A stretch of DNA of 19,699 nt, from assembly GCA_001247695.2 (NCBI GenBank), contig LGRX02010118.1, positions 1-19,699 of the forward strand. The letters are read 5' to 3'. Shown here piece by piece: positions 1 through 8,177 of the stretch. How positions within the stretch are numbered: the first letter of the stretch is position 1; each line of letters opens with the position of its first letter. Source of the stretch: Cymbomonas tetramitiformis. Its lineage: Eukaryota > Chlorophyta > Pyramimonadophyceae > Pyramimonadales > Pyramimonadaceae. The translations under genes and the position numbers were made by a program. The notes beneath the pieces were generated by a model. It was given only the letters and a program-made list of their open reading frames with translations, had not been told where the DNA came from and made no database searches.

Positions 1-292
1 CACCACTTCTTTTGGTGGCATTTTCTTTTTGGAGTTCCTAATTTCCGTCTCGCCGAACGTACCGGTCACCAGAGATTCGTCACCTTATCGACTACCACGT
101 CTTCACGGACTTCACCACGTCGTGATTTTTCTCGCGACTAATCATTTTGACAACAGTTTCGTTTCCTCATCAACGACCACTTTACAATTAACAACAGATT
201 CGTGTCCTTATTCACGACCATATCACAACACCTCTTCTACGAAACCACGCGCAGTCAGCTGTGCTTTTCGTACGACCAACTGGCTGGTCGTA

Positions 293-552
293 CGCCGTCG
301 TTTTGACCTTACCTCCGCTTTCCCCGTGAAATTTGACCCCAATTGCACTTTTGCATCACTCGATTTGGTTAATTTTACGGAAAGTTACGTCGACACCAAG
401 AACCCAAACGCACTCTCGACATTCTGGCCAGCAGCACCGCTCCTGGCGGGAAGACCGTTTGCCGCACGACGTTTTTGACTTCACCGACGTTTTCCCCGCG
501 AGAATCTACCCCAATTTGACCCTTTCATCGTTTGATTTGCTTAATTTTACGA
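293..552 (+). repeat. Diverged direct duplication, period about 170 bp
   Basis: Segments near 293-378 and 463-552 are related. Both run through a TTTCCCCG core, an ACCCCAATT block, a TCGATTTG or TTTGATTTG block and then TTAATTTTACG. The translations are also similar, in two different frames: FDLTSAFPVKFDPN versus FDFTDVFPARIYPN. This could be a repeated protein module of element A that has lost frame, or a non-coding tandem repeat. Nothing else within 1-700 could be assigned. Confidence 0.5.
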
Positions 553-712
553 GAAGTTCGCTTTTTGCTTAGGAACCCTAGCTTTGGGTTCGTAGATTCT
601 GCAGTCAGCGGTCATTGGTCAGCGACCATGTCCACTGGACCTCAGCGTGCGCGTATGGCCGCTGTTCGTTCAGCGTTGATCTCTCTTCGAGTACATCGGC
701 AACATTCTACCA

Positions 713-1060
713 TTGGCTATGGTCTGGTGGTGTCTGGTGGTGTTTGCGCACCAGACACCAAGCTCGAGCGCCATCGCGCTCACCATCGACAACGAGTGCT
801 TTGACTATTTCGACCTCATCCCTCCACTTCCCGCACCTTCACCTTATGCGCCCCTTGGTCACCATCTGGTGGTGTCTGGTGGTGCTATCACGCCCACTTC
901 ACCTTTCACCATCATCCCTTTCAAGCCTTTTCCCATGAGCTCAACCACATCCCTTCACCGCATTTTCCACCTTCCACCTCCTCACCCTTTCTTCGGCGGT
1001 GCGTTCGCTCTGGTGGTGCTAGGCCGCTTTTGGCCTTGGCACCGCACGGGCATTGGCTGA
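713..1060 (+). CDS. Possible C-terminal part of an element A protein
   Basis: The product is not recognised. This is an open frame ending in TGA at 1060. The translation is proline- and aromatic-rich, with segments such as IDNECFDYFDLIPPLP and PTSPFTIIPFKPFP, and there is no catalytic motif. The main reason to list it is context. Its stop lies 256 bp before the presumed LTR start at 1316. In element B the gag stop lies 254 bp before its LTR, and in element C a candidate stop lies 314 bp before the LTR. The first part of the frame contains two copies of a TCTGGTGGTGTCTGGTGGTG motif (near 723 and 867), so coding may begin only later or behind a splice site. A chance ORF in repeat-rich DNA remains possible. 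Confidence 0.3.
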   Translation: MAMVWWCLVVFAHQTPSSSAIALTIDNECFDYFDLIPPLPAPSPYAPLGHHLVVSGGAITPTSPFTIIPFKPFPMSSTTSLHRIFHLPPPHPFFGGAFALVVLGRFWPWHRTGIG

Positions 1061-1288
1061 ACATCGGCTTCCTTACGCTCGATGTCCTCTGTCATCGAGA
1101 ACGTCGCCGCCGCCTGCTCCAGAGCTCAAACACTAATTCAGTAGACAATTATGTGTAGTCCTGCCCTGTTCCAATCTTGGCAGCATGAACTAGCGCCGGC
1201 AGATGCCTCTCTAGCTGAGCTGCAAAAGGCTCCTTAGGGTTCATGATGTAGGATGGCCGACAGGCCTTTGTGACACTGCTTTCTGTTT

Positions 1289-1315
1289 CCACCTCTCTCC
1301 TTCTGGAGGAGGTGG
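1289..1315 (+). other. Hairpin at an LTR boundary, element A
   Basis: CCACCTC (1289-1295) pairs with GAGGTGG (1309-1315), and an inner CTCC/GGAG stem (1297-1300 with 1305-1308) closes a TTCT loop. The 3' half, GGAGGAGGTGG, is purine-rich and sits where a polypurine tract would lie before a plus-strand 3' LTR starting TGTCACGG. Equivalent hairpins occur at 1969-1985 and 8152-8177. Confidence 0.55.
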
Positions 1316-1509
1316 TGTCACGGAGAGACTGACTTACCCCCCCCACCCCCCACTATAAGGTGGGGGGCATGTCTCTTGCTGTCCCCCTTCGAAGAGTAGT
1401 GTCACACGCAGCATCAGTCTCGGTAGCTCGGAACACACAGAAGCATAAAACCCCTAAGTCTTTTATGTTATTATCTTAGTATTCCGAAAGCGAGTGTTCA
1501 CTGACTGCA
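1316..1509 (+). repeat. LTR-like sequence of element A (3' LTR, end uncertain)
   Basis: The stretch begins TGTCACGG directly after the boundary hairpin. It carries a C/G hairpin at 1346-1367 (CCCCCCAC, loop TATAAG, GTGGGGGG) and an AT-rich part with TTCCGAAAGCGAG that loosely resembles the TTCCGAAACCC of the element B LTR read on its coding strand. It could end with CA at 1509 (GACTGCA) or further on. No partner LTR lies in the window, so this rests on the boundary hairpin and spacing alone. Positions 1510-1752 hold an AT microsatellite (about 1522-1551) and otherwise nothing assignable. Confidence 0.35.
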
Positions 1510-1752
1510 CGTTCTGTGATAGATATATATCTGCCTATATATATATATATATCCCCCACCAGCCAGAGAATCTCACTTCGTATCACGTTTGCCTCGTGGA
1601 TCCGGATTTACGTCCGCGTGGACGCGGCATGGCTCCAGAGGGTCATTTTCATGACCCCTTATCGAAGCGGGCACCCAAAACGCGGTGGCACGGTGCCGCC
1701 TCCCCCCACCGCCCATCGGCATAATTACTTCCCTTGGGTCCCATTGGGTGTG

Positions 1753-1757
1753 GGAAT
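1753..1757. repeat. Target site duplication, left (GGAAT)
   Basis: GGAAT directly precedes the left LTR and is repeated directly after the right LTR at 5144-5148. A 5-bp duplication is typical of LTR retrotransposon integration. Confidence 0.9.
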
Positions 1758-1968
1758 TGTCAAATATATAGTTCGGAGTGAATAACTAGATAACTGGAAA
1801 TAAACCCTGAGTTAAGGGTTTCGGAATCAGAACGGTAAAAGTCCCATTGATAAAAGGGAGATACACATAAATACTAACGGGAGTTTCCCGACTACTGGTG
1901 ACGGTCACCCAGCCTACTTTAGGAAGTGACAAGTGACGGATTAAACTGTCGGTGTGTCACATCCAGCA
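1758..1968 (-). repeat. Left LTR of element B (3' LTR in coding orientation)
   Basis: It starts TGTCAAATATATAG and ends CATCCAGCA. It is identical to 4933-5143 except that position 1763 is A where 4938 is G. Part of it (ATATATAGTTCGGAGTGA) resembles ATATATTCGGAGTGA in the element C LTR, which suggests related families. Confidence 0.93.
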
Positions 1969-1985
1969 CACCACCTAGGGTGGTG
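1969..1985 (-). other. Boundary hairpin of element B
   Basis: CACCACC, TAG, GGTGGTG forms a perfect 7-bp stem with a 3-nt loop directly next to the inner edge of the left LTR. In coding orientation it is the last sequence before the 3' LTR, the normal place of a polypurine tract, but it is a self-complementary G/T/C sequence and not a plain purine run. Confidence 0.75.
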
Positions 1986-2221
1986 ACCGGACCTAGTAGT
2001 GAAACGAAGCAAACAAACTCCCTACTTTACTTCAGGAGGAAACTGTAGTACACCTGGGGGCCTGTACTCTTGGTCAGGGCGGTCCCAGGTCACAGCAAAG
2101 GTTGTCAGATACTGCTGTTAATTGCTAAAACCCTAAACACAGCTCAAATTTAGAGAGCTCCTATGCACATCTAGGAGGCCAACGAACAGCTAATCTCTAG
2201 GCAGGCGCGGTGTGAACACTC
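1986..2221 (-). other. Element B region between gag stop and boundary hairpin
   Basis: About 236 bp without an ORF, between the gag stop and the boundary hairpin. It contains short inverted motifs such as GAGAGCTC, but no gene. It is interpreted as the 3' untranslated region. Confidence 0.6.
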
Positions 2222-4514
2222 TCAGCCACTAGAGGTCTGCGGGACCGGCGGTCCGGCCCGGAGCAGCGTGAGGGTGAAGTAGTTGCCGGCCTCCGGGGCC
2301 GGTGGTAAATCATTCGTAGAAGAAATTCCTGAATCCTCGATCACAGCCGCATGGTCACCAGAGCTCGGCTCCTCGTCATCGGACGAGTACGGCGGTGGCG
2401 GGTAAGGCGGTGACGGCGGAACTGGTGGGTCGGGGTCATATAGCTCTGGCGGCCGCGGTACATTGCGGAGAGTGCGGAATCCTTGCCGCAACTCCCGATA
2501 CCGTGCATGTCGCCGTGGCGGAATAGCAACCGTGTACGCACCTCCCACCGCGTCGCCAAGATCGTCATGAAGCATTGCAGTCGGTGAAGTTCCCGTAGTT
2601 GTGACTGCAGAGGCAGTCCACGTAGCACCACCGACCGGCGGAGCCGTGCATGAGCGCGCATCGGCACCACCGACACCGGCAACGGTGTGCGGTGCGGCGG
2701 TGGCACAAATCACAAATAGTGCACATACCAAGGACGAAGTGAGAAGAGACCTCCCGAACTTCGAAGCCCGGAATGCCGTTCCCACAGCCGTACCGTGGCC
2801 GCGGCAGTGCCACCGAGGTATCCTCGTCGTCATCGTCGCTCGTGGCGTAGGTCGCGGGCTCGCAGTCCATCACGCGCTCCGGTGCCTCAATCGCGGAGAG
2901 CAAATTCATGCTCGGGGCCAGCTCGTTGGGCGCCCCCAACGCAACCCCCGTGCTCTCAATGAAATCGGCAAACGTGCGGGTGACGGGAGGGCAGAAGGGG
3001 TTCGGCGGACCGGTCCATTCCTCGTCGGACTCAACCGACGCGGGCGGAGAGTGCGTGATCGTCTCCGACACCACCGGCATGTTTGCGGTGAAGGTGTTGG
3101 CATTGAAAGTGGATTCTCCAGCCGTGCGCGCCAACTCAGAGAACTCCGTGACGGCGGACACGAGGGCTCCACCGTCCACCTCGCAGAACGAGCACGCGGA
3201 GAGGTCAGTGAAGATCTCCGGCTTCCCGCCCGCGAGCATGCAAAGCGCGTCGAACTCCACGGCGTCGTCGTGGTCGATGGCATGTTGGAACTTCGCGGCA
3301 AGCACGGAGTTCTCGGCCTCCTCAGCGAAAGCGTAGGCCGAGAGCCCGGTCCTGCCACCGTTCGGGCAGTCCCGATGCCAATGCCGCGCCTTCCCCTTAG
3401 CGCACGCCTGATTCTGGCAATACGGGATCGTCGCGCCGGTGTCGCGATGGAAAGCTACCTTCCTGGAGACGGATTGAGACCAATTCCCCCCTTTGGGGAG
3501 GGGCGAGGCCGCGAAGCGGGTCTTGACGCGGCGGTCCGGCTTGTCCGCGCGAGGAGTGAATCCCCGTGGAGACGGCTCGGACTCGGCGGTGGCAAGAAAG
3601 GTGGCCAATTGTCGCTTCAAGTCGAGGACCATCGTCCTCAAGTCCGCGAGCTCACCCGTCGCGTCCAAATCACCGCTGTCCTTCTCCATGAAGGGCGTGC
3701 CGTGGGAGTACCGGTGTGCGGATGCGGTGGTGGTGCCCGCCCGCACGTGCTCGCCGTAGCACTCACGCACCCATTGCTGAATAGTGAGGAGGTCGTGGGC
3801 GGCTCGTTGGTCGTGAAGAAGCAAGCGGGACACCACCGGCTGGTAGAAGGTGGTGTCGAGCGATTTGATGAAAAGCGACTTCACGTCCTCGTCCAAAAGC
3901 GTTGCCCTCGTCCTCGCAGCCTTGAGCGCGGCGTTGAAATCCTCGATGGGTCCATGAGGGTCCATGCCCGCAGGGATGCGGACGGCGAACATGTCCGCTT
4001 GCCCCTGGAAGGGGTCACCAATCGGGATTATCCGACGGGCGAACTCGAGCAGAACACGCTTACCGTCTGTCGGGAAGCTGGCGTGGGATAAGTCCATCCA
4101 GTCCGCTGCGGGCGAGGAGGGGTCTACTAGCAGCTCGAGTGTAGAGAACAATAAACTGTTGGCCTCCACGCGGACGGCCAAAGTAGCGTCGTCCAGCGTG
4201 AAGAGCGGAGCGAACCCGATGTCCTCAGTGACGAATGCTGTTTGCAGCGCAGAGACCATTCTCGTGAAGAGGGCCGCCGCGTGGGATTCCGCACCGGAAA
4301 ACCTCCCCTCCTTGCCGTCGAACAACTTGCGTTGGACGTGCTTGGCTACCTTCATGTCGAAGTGCCCTCGCTGTAACGTGCGTACCGATGCCAAAAATGT
4401 AGCCCCCGCCGAATTAGCGGGCGGCTGTGCTGCTGGCGGAGTCGCGGGTGTGTTGGCATGCCTGGCAGCAACGGAGTCAAAAATTGTGCTCAACGTGCGG
4501 CGGCGATTTGCCAT
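2222..4514 (-). CDS. Gag-like nucleocapsid/capsid protein of element B, probably spliced
   Basis: This is the structural protein of an LTR retrotransposon, expected to coat the RNA in cytoplasmic particles. The chosen start (ATG at 4514, MANRRRTLSTIFDS) is where homology to the second gag (18327) begins. The frame is open upstream to 4733, so a longer N-terminus cannot be excluded. With the 4514 start, the capsid-like helical region spans about residues 30-260. A predicted coiled coil (ADLRTMVLDLKRQLATFL) lies near 290-310, and a basic stretch near 315-350. A zinc-knuckle-like CX4CX6HX4C lies near 366-383 (C-QNQA-C-AKGKAR-H-WHRD-C, wider than the canonical CX2CX4HX4C). An acidic region follows. 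The frame continues to 2565, but a GTATGT...CTGCAG intron (2728-2605) would join it to another frame ending at 2222. That tail is rich in proline and aspartate/glutamate and contains a PPPPY motif. Gag identity is inferred from architecture; no sequence search was possible. Confidence 0.75.
2605..2728 (-). other. Probable 124-nt intron in gag of element B
   Basis: On the minus strand the segment starts GTATGT and ends CTGCAG. Removing it joins the gag frame in phase 1 to the downstream open frame (entered at VTTTGTSP), which continues for about 125 codons. Reading through instead gives an unusually Cys/His/Arg-rich tail ending at 2565, which would be an odd protein end. The alternatives are a real Cys-rich terminus or a frameshift. 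Confidence 0.55.
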
Positions 4515-4932
4515 GCTAGCCGTAGATCTAGTGGATGCAACCACGATGAAGTAGACTATAGGTGGAGTGAGGCAAAGATGGCGTGAAAATGCGGAAGTCC
4601 CGGGCGGCCAAGAAATGTGGTGGGTCGTCGATACGGCTGCCGTGAGAGAGCAGGAATTCCGAGAAGTCGTGTGGTAGATGGCGGCCGATACGAAACGGTG
4701 TGGCGACCAACCAGAATACGTAAACCAATCCAACGTTAAGTCCCGTAGAAAAATGTCCTCAAAGGCCTACAACAGCTCGCCGTAAATCAACCCACAAAAC
4801 TTAGGACATACCCGCGACTGCCGGTACTCCCACGCGCGGAGCGCCTCACTCACTCCATCCCAAGCGTCCGGCTTTAGCCAATCATCCCGGCGGTGTCGCA
4901 GTGGCTAAATAAAGCGTAAGTGGGGCCAAACC
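4515..4932 (-). other. 5' leader of element B
   Basis: This is the region between the 5' LTR and the gag start in coding orientation. It begins GGTTTGGCCCCAC directly after the LTR's final CA and contains GATGATTGGCTAA about 50 nt in. Both the CA|GGTT junction and ATGATTGGCTAA recur upstream of the second gag. A tRNA primer site beginning TGG was not recognised. Confidence 0.6.
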
Positions 4933-5143
4933 TGTCAGATATATAGTTCGGAGTGAATAACTAGATAACTGGAAATAAACCCTGAGTTAAGGGTTTCGGA
5001 ATCAGAACGGTAAAAGTCCCATTGATAAAAGGGAGATACACATAAATACTAACGGGAGTTTCCCGACTACTGGTGACGGTCACCCAGCCTACTTTAGGAA
5101 GTGACAAGTGACGGATTAAACTGTCGGTGTGTCACATCCAGCA
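4933..5143 (-). repeat. Right LTR of element B (5' LTR in coding orientation)
   Basis: A 211-bp direct repeat of 1758-1968 with one mismatch (G at 4938) and TG...CA ends. In coding orientation it begins TGCTGGATG, like the candidate LTR of element D (TGCTGGACT). Confidence 0.93.
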
Positions 5144-5148
5144 GGAAT
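5144..5148. repeat. Target site duplication, right (GGAAT)
   Basis: Second copy of GGAAT, directly after the right LTR. Together with 1753-1757 it marks the insertion of element B. Confidence 0.9.
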
Positions 5149-5224
5149 TGCCTTTACGTAGCTCCCCCATAGCTCGGCGAGTCGTCCTACACACCATCTA
5201 GAAGGCCCTTCCTTGGCCTAAACA

Positions 5225-5488
5225 AGAATTTTTTTGGAAATCACCTAATTTTTTTGACCCGTTTTTCGGGGTCGAACTTATATTTTTTTGCCCTTTTTTT
5301 CAGGATGCCTAATTTTTGATGAAAATTTCCCCCCTTTTTTCGGAGCCGCCGCGAGACGAGCCACCGAGTGAGGCGGCGCGGAGCCGCGGAGGCGCGGCGG
5401 TGCGGAGGCGAGAAGGTGCGGAGGCGCGGAGGCGCTGCGATGTAATAATGCGGTGAGATGAAATAATGCGGTGAGATGTAATCATGCG
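5225..5488. repeat. Low-complexity T-runs, GGAGGCG repeats and 18-bp tandem repeats
   Basis: Positions 5225-5340 hold several runs of 6-8 T. Positions 5364-5436 are a purine-rich array built on GGCGCGGAG/GGAGGCGCGG. Positions 5439-5485 hold nearly three copies of an 18-bp unit (GCGGTGAGATGAAATAAT with variants). Open frames here are by-products of the repeats. Confidence 0.65.
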
Positions 5489-5799
5489 CTATCCGCATGT
5501 TGTTGGGAGCTCCTTTTCCGCTTCAACTGGTCGAAGGCGTTTGTTAGGGGTTGTGCTCGCGTGCGTGCATACGCTACCTCCAAGCGACTCGGTTCGCGGT
5601 CGTCGCTGTCCTCCGATGAGTCTTCATCGTCACGTCCCAGGTCTAGGTGTACTGGGCGGAGAGTTGTCGTGTTGGTGTTTTCCTCGAGCTCAGATATATC
5701 ATATTCATATTGCACGGCCGAAGAATAGTCTTCGACGAGCATGGTGATGATGATCCCCCCGTTTCGTCGTTGGTTGTTCTTGCGTTTCACTGTCGACAA
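5482..5799 (-). CDS. Small acidic hypothetical protein
   Basis: The product is not recognised. The ORF has 105 codons. Its N-terminus is basic (KRKNNQRRN), a central acidic serine-rich block follows (DLGRDDEDSSEDSDDREPS), and the end is basic (FDQLKRKRSSQQ). The composition is more protein-like than the opposite frames, which are Ser/Arg-rich shadows. A second in-frame Met (MLVEDYSS) could be the start. A TTTTTTGTCGACAG splice-acceptor-like sequence lies just upstream on the same strand, so it may be a 3' exon. No domain, signal peptide or membrane segment is seen. It may belong to a mobile element. Confidence 0.35.
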   Translation of the reverse strand: MSTVKRKNNQRRNGGIIITMLVEDYSSAVQYEYDISELEENTNTTTLRPVHLDLGRDDEDSSEDSDDREPSRLEVAYARTRAQPLTNAFDQLKRKRSSQQHADSA

Positions 5800-6088
5800 A
5801 AAATATTGTAAATGTGAACGAAAGGAAGGGCGGCGACATCGACATCGACAGCCGACACCGTCTCTACCGTCTCTGTACTATCAGATTTTTCGACAAATTT
5901 TCGAAAAATATCGATCGATGGGGGTCCAACTTTAAAAACCGTGCAGACGGAGTTGGATTTTTTCCCTACGGACCCCCTATATTTTTCAAAAATTTTGACA
6001 TTTTTTTACCTAAATTTTGAATATTGCTTTTCAAAATTCTTGTATAGGCCAAGCCCTTCCCCCTGAGGGCGAAACAACCGAAATGGCC
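5800..6088. other. AT-rich stretch without a gene
   Basis: The stretch contains GACATCGACATCGACA, AAATTTTCGAAAAAT and long T-runs (5957-6010). No supported coding sequence was found. Confidence 0.4.
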
Positions 6089-6358
6089 TGTCGCGATTAT
6101 GAACAAGGGGCGGCAATGTAGGGGCTGACGGGGCGTGGTGGTATTGCTGGGTGCTGAAGTGGCGGTGCATCTCTGTAGTGGTTGAATATATTTAAAAAAA
6201 GAACTGCCCACCAATGCCGCACCCGCATCTCAAACCCAAAATCCCTCACAGCACCCCACACTCAACCACTACAGAGATACACCGCCACTTCAGCACCCAG
6301 CAAAACCACCACGCCCCGCCAGCCCCTACACTGCCGCGCCTTGTTCATAATCGCGACA
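6089..6358. repeat. 97-bp imperfect inverted repeat with 76-bp spacer
   Basis: The left arm 6089-6185 (TGTCGCGATTATGAACAAGG...) is the reverse complement of 6262-6358 (...CCTTGTTCATAATCGCGACA) with only a handful of mismatches. The spacer 6186-6261 is unrelated. Transcribed, it would fold into a long hairpin. The pair could be the ends of a small foldback element or an internal complementary region, and it sits directly upstream of the methyltransferase remnant. Confidence 0.85.
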
Positions 6359-6360
6359 TT

Positions 6361-7000
6361 GCTACAAACGGGTGGAAGATCGGGTGGGATGGGCTAGCAA
6401 GGGATGCATACATAAACAGGATCACCGGCAAGGACAATAAGGTATATGGGAACCCACCCTTTGACGGAGGTGTGAGAAAGGAAGCGATCCGCGGTCATGG
6501 CAACCCTGTCCCGAGGACTAGAAGCGGCCATGAACTCGGAAGGTTTTGAGGGGATCTGGATTTTGCCACTGTCCCCAAAGAACCTTAAAAAATGGACTAA
6601 CAAAGGCGTTAAGCTGATATTCAAATATCCAAGAGGGACCATACCTTTTATCCCTCATGATTATTGGTCGGGAAAGGGACCCTATACATTGTCGGGAGAG
6701 GGATGCTATAAGGATAAGTACTCGGATGTGGTCATATTGTCCATTGATAGTGCGAGTATGGGCTGTCCTGTGAGCAAGAAGCTCGACAATGAGCACCTGA
6801 AATATAAATTGTTAAAGTGGTTCATGAATGTGGTTCCGCACAAGAAACTAAACTCTAAGATGCTTAACTCCTATGCTGTTATGGCATTTGGAATTTCTAC
6901 AGCATGGTCGGCTACACCGTCACTTTGTAAGATACATATCAAGGCATGCGTGTTCGTGCTTGCAACCAAGTTCTTTTTGGCATCATTAGCTACAATTTGA
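6361..7000 (+). pseudogene. Dam-like DNA N6-adenine methyltransferase, frame-broken
   Basis: Enzymes of this type transfer a methyl group from S-adenosylmethionine to adenine in DNA. Frame 1 around 6361-6490 reads into VYGNPPFDGG, with the NPPF motif IV of adenine methyltransferases at about 6451-6462. The remainder of the fold continues in another frame from about 6497: an EGIWILPLS strand, KKW, GTIPFIP, and a DVVILSID strand, the usual order after motif IV in phage and transposon Dam-like proteins. The frame change near 6490 suggests a one-base indel or an unrecognised splice. The S-adenosylmethionine-binding region should lie upstream but is replaced by the inverted repeat, so the gene is truncated as well. 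The C-terminal 80 residues are unassigned. Dam-like domains are known in DIRS-type retroelements, which makes a mobile origin plausible. Confidence 0.5.
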
Positions 7001-7095
7001 GCTATCGAATGCCTTGACAGGGGGTGTCTAAGGGGTCTAAATATGCGTTTATTGGGGTGTAAATCGATAATCAATTTCCGTAGTTTACTACGGAT

Positions 7096-7542
7096 ATGCA
7101 TCCTGATATGATAAAACAAGCACTTGAGGAGAGAGAGTGTCCGTTACCGCCCCAACTGTGCCCGTGGGCTGGAAGGGAGGATGTTCCGGGTCAGCAGGGA
7201 AAATACCCAGGTGCACACCTGGATGGAGTGCTTCAAAGTGCGGTGGGAAGCCCCTTTTCAAATGCAACAAAGTGGCCAAGGGAGCTAACCCTCATGGGAT
7301 ATTTGCCAGAAGGTTTCGGCAAAGTGCTGAAGGGGATCGGGGTGCCGCACCGCGGGTTAAAGCCTCTACTGAAAAAGTTATCCAAAATGTGCAGGCGGCA
7401 CTCCAGGGGAAGAAGCATGCTTCATAAGACGGGGATCATACCAGAGAATGGGACCACAAATGAATCCCCAAGCATCATGCAACTTTGCGTGAAAAGTAAA
7501 AAGGGCACCGAACTTGCAAAGCGACTGCAGGAACGATGTTAA
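7096..7542 (+). CDS. Hypothetical protein downstream of the methyltransferase remnant
   Basis: The product is not recognised. The ORF has 149 codons and ends in TAA. The second half looks most like protein: MGYLPEGFGKVLKGIG followed by a basic, helix-prone stretch (LKPLLKKLSKMCRRHSRGR) and a lysine-rich end. A perfect palindrome, CCGTAGTTTACTACGG (7078-7093), lies just before the start. Another frame over 7137-7427 is also open, so the choice is not certain. It follows the methyltransferase fragment on the same strand after 95 bp and may be part of the same element. Confidence 0.35.
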   Translation: MHPDMIKQALEERECPLPPQLCPWAGREDVPGQQGKYPGAHLDGVLQSAVGSPFSNATKWPRELTLMGYLPEGFGKVLKGIGVPHRGLKPLLKKLSKMCRRHSRGRSMLHKTGIIPENGTTNESPSIMQLCVKSKKGTELAKRLQERC

Positions 7543-7606
7543 ACAATTACAGTACTTTAAATAGGCCCCCTCCCCCCCGCCCCCAAGGGGCTGAGGCCCC
7601 ATGGGG

Positions 7607-7631
7607 GTCCCAGCCCCACGGGGGCTGGGAC
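7607..7631. other. Strong GC hairpin
   Basis: GTCCCAGCCCC, ACG, GGGGCTGGGAC: a perfect 11-bp stem with a 3-nt loop, 65 bp after the preceding ORF stop and within a C/G-rich stretch (7564-7631). No T-run follows, so a terminator role is not supported. Positions 7632-7899 hold nothing assignable. Confidence 0.7.
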
Positions 7632-7899
7632 TCCATCTTCCCACCTCGTCCACTGCCCAACACGCTTCCATCTCCACCCTGCATTAGCTCCGCGACCTGC
7701 TGATATTTTTTCCGACTCTGGTGACCGACAAGTCTCCCTTAGTGCCGCGCCGCTCCTGTTTCCATACTTTGTGGAATGCATCCTGCTCTTGCAGACAGTT
7801 ATGTATGAGGGGAACAGACTCTTGTAGATCGTTCCGAAGGCCTCGCCTTACCCATCGACGTAAATGTTTTAGTATTATTATTGCGATGGTCAGTCATAG

Positions 7900-8151
7900 T
7901 GAATATACCCCAACCGGATATATTCGGAGTGAGCCTATTTAGGTTGATTGTATTCAGAATATGTATTCAGTGTGATAAAGAATATGATACCAAAACCTAT
8001 AACCTAGGCGAAAGTCCCGAACGGTACCTAACGGCATGTGACACTGCGGTGACACACACGGGCAGCGGTACCCGAGTCAGATCGGACTAAGGGTCTAGTC
8101 AGGGGCCTATACCGGGACTTCCGGTCAGGGCTGCCTGGGCTAATCCTAACA
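7900..8151 (-). repeat. LTR-like sequence of element C (outer end uncertain)
   Basis: It ends CCTAACA directly before the boundary hairpin. ATATATTCGGAGTGA (7917-7931) and AAAGTCCCGA (8002-8011) match similar positions in the element B LTR (ATATATAGTTCGGAGTGA, AAAGTCCCAT). The outer end at TG (7900) is a guess. No second LTR lies in the window. Read on the minus strand it would be a 3' LTR starting TGTTAGG. Confidence 0.5.
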
Positions 8152-8177
8152 CACCACCTCCGATATGGAAGGAGGTG
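8152..8177 (-). other. Boundary hairpin of element C
   Basis: The sequence begins CACCACCTCC next to the LTR end. CACCTCC (8155-8161) pairs with GGAGGTG (8171-8177) around GATATGGAA. It has the same position and core as the hairpins at 1969-1985 and, inverted, 1289-1315. Confidence 0.65.

Larger units (their letters stand above)
1758..5143 (-). mobile_element. Complete non-autonomous LTR retrotransposon (element B)
   Basis: This is a 3,386-bp element bounded by two 211-bp direct repeats (offset 3,175 bp) with TG...CA ends and flanked on both sides by GGAAT. Its only substantial gene is a gag-like ORF on the minus strand, so transcription is inferred to run from the right LTR to the left LTR. 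No protease, reverse transcriptase, RNase H or integrase motif is visible between the LTRs. It must therefore be mobilised in trans by an autonomous relative. One difference between the LTRs means a recent insertion. The order on the coding strand is LTR, leader of about 418 nt, gag, 3' untranslated part of about 240 nt, boundary hairpin, LTR. Confidence 0.93.

Noticed and set aside
2601..4091. Long plus-strand open frame opposite the gag gene
   Set aside because: Antisense shadow of GC-rich gag codons; composition is Arg/Gly/Val-rich and shows no motif, while the minus frame has gag homology.
5241..5498. Lys-rich minus-strand ORF
   Set aside because: Created by T-runs and GGAGGCG repeats; no protein-like composition outside them.
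7607..7631. GC hairpin as a bacterial-type terminator
   Set aside because: No T-run follows and the context is eukaryotic.
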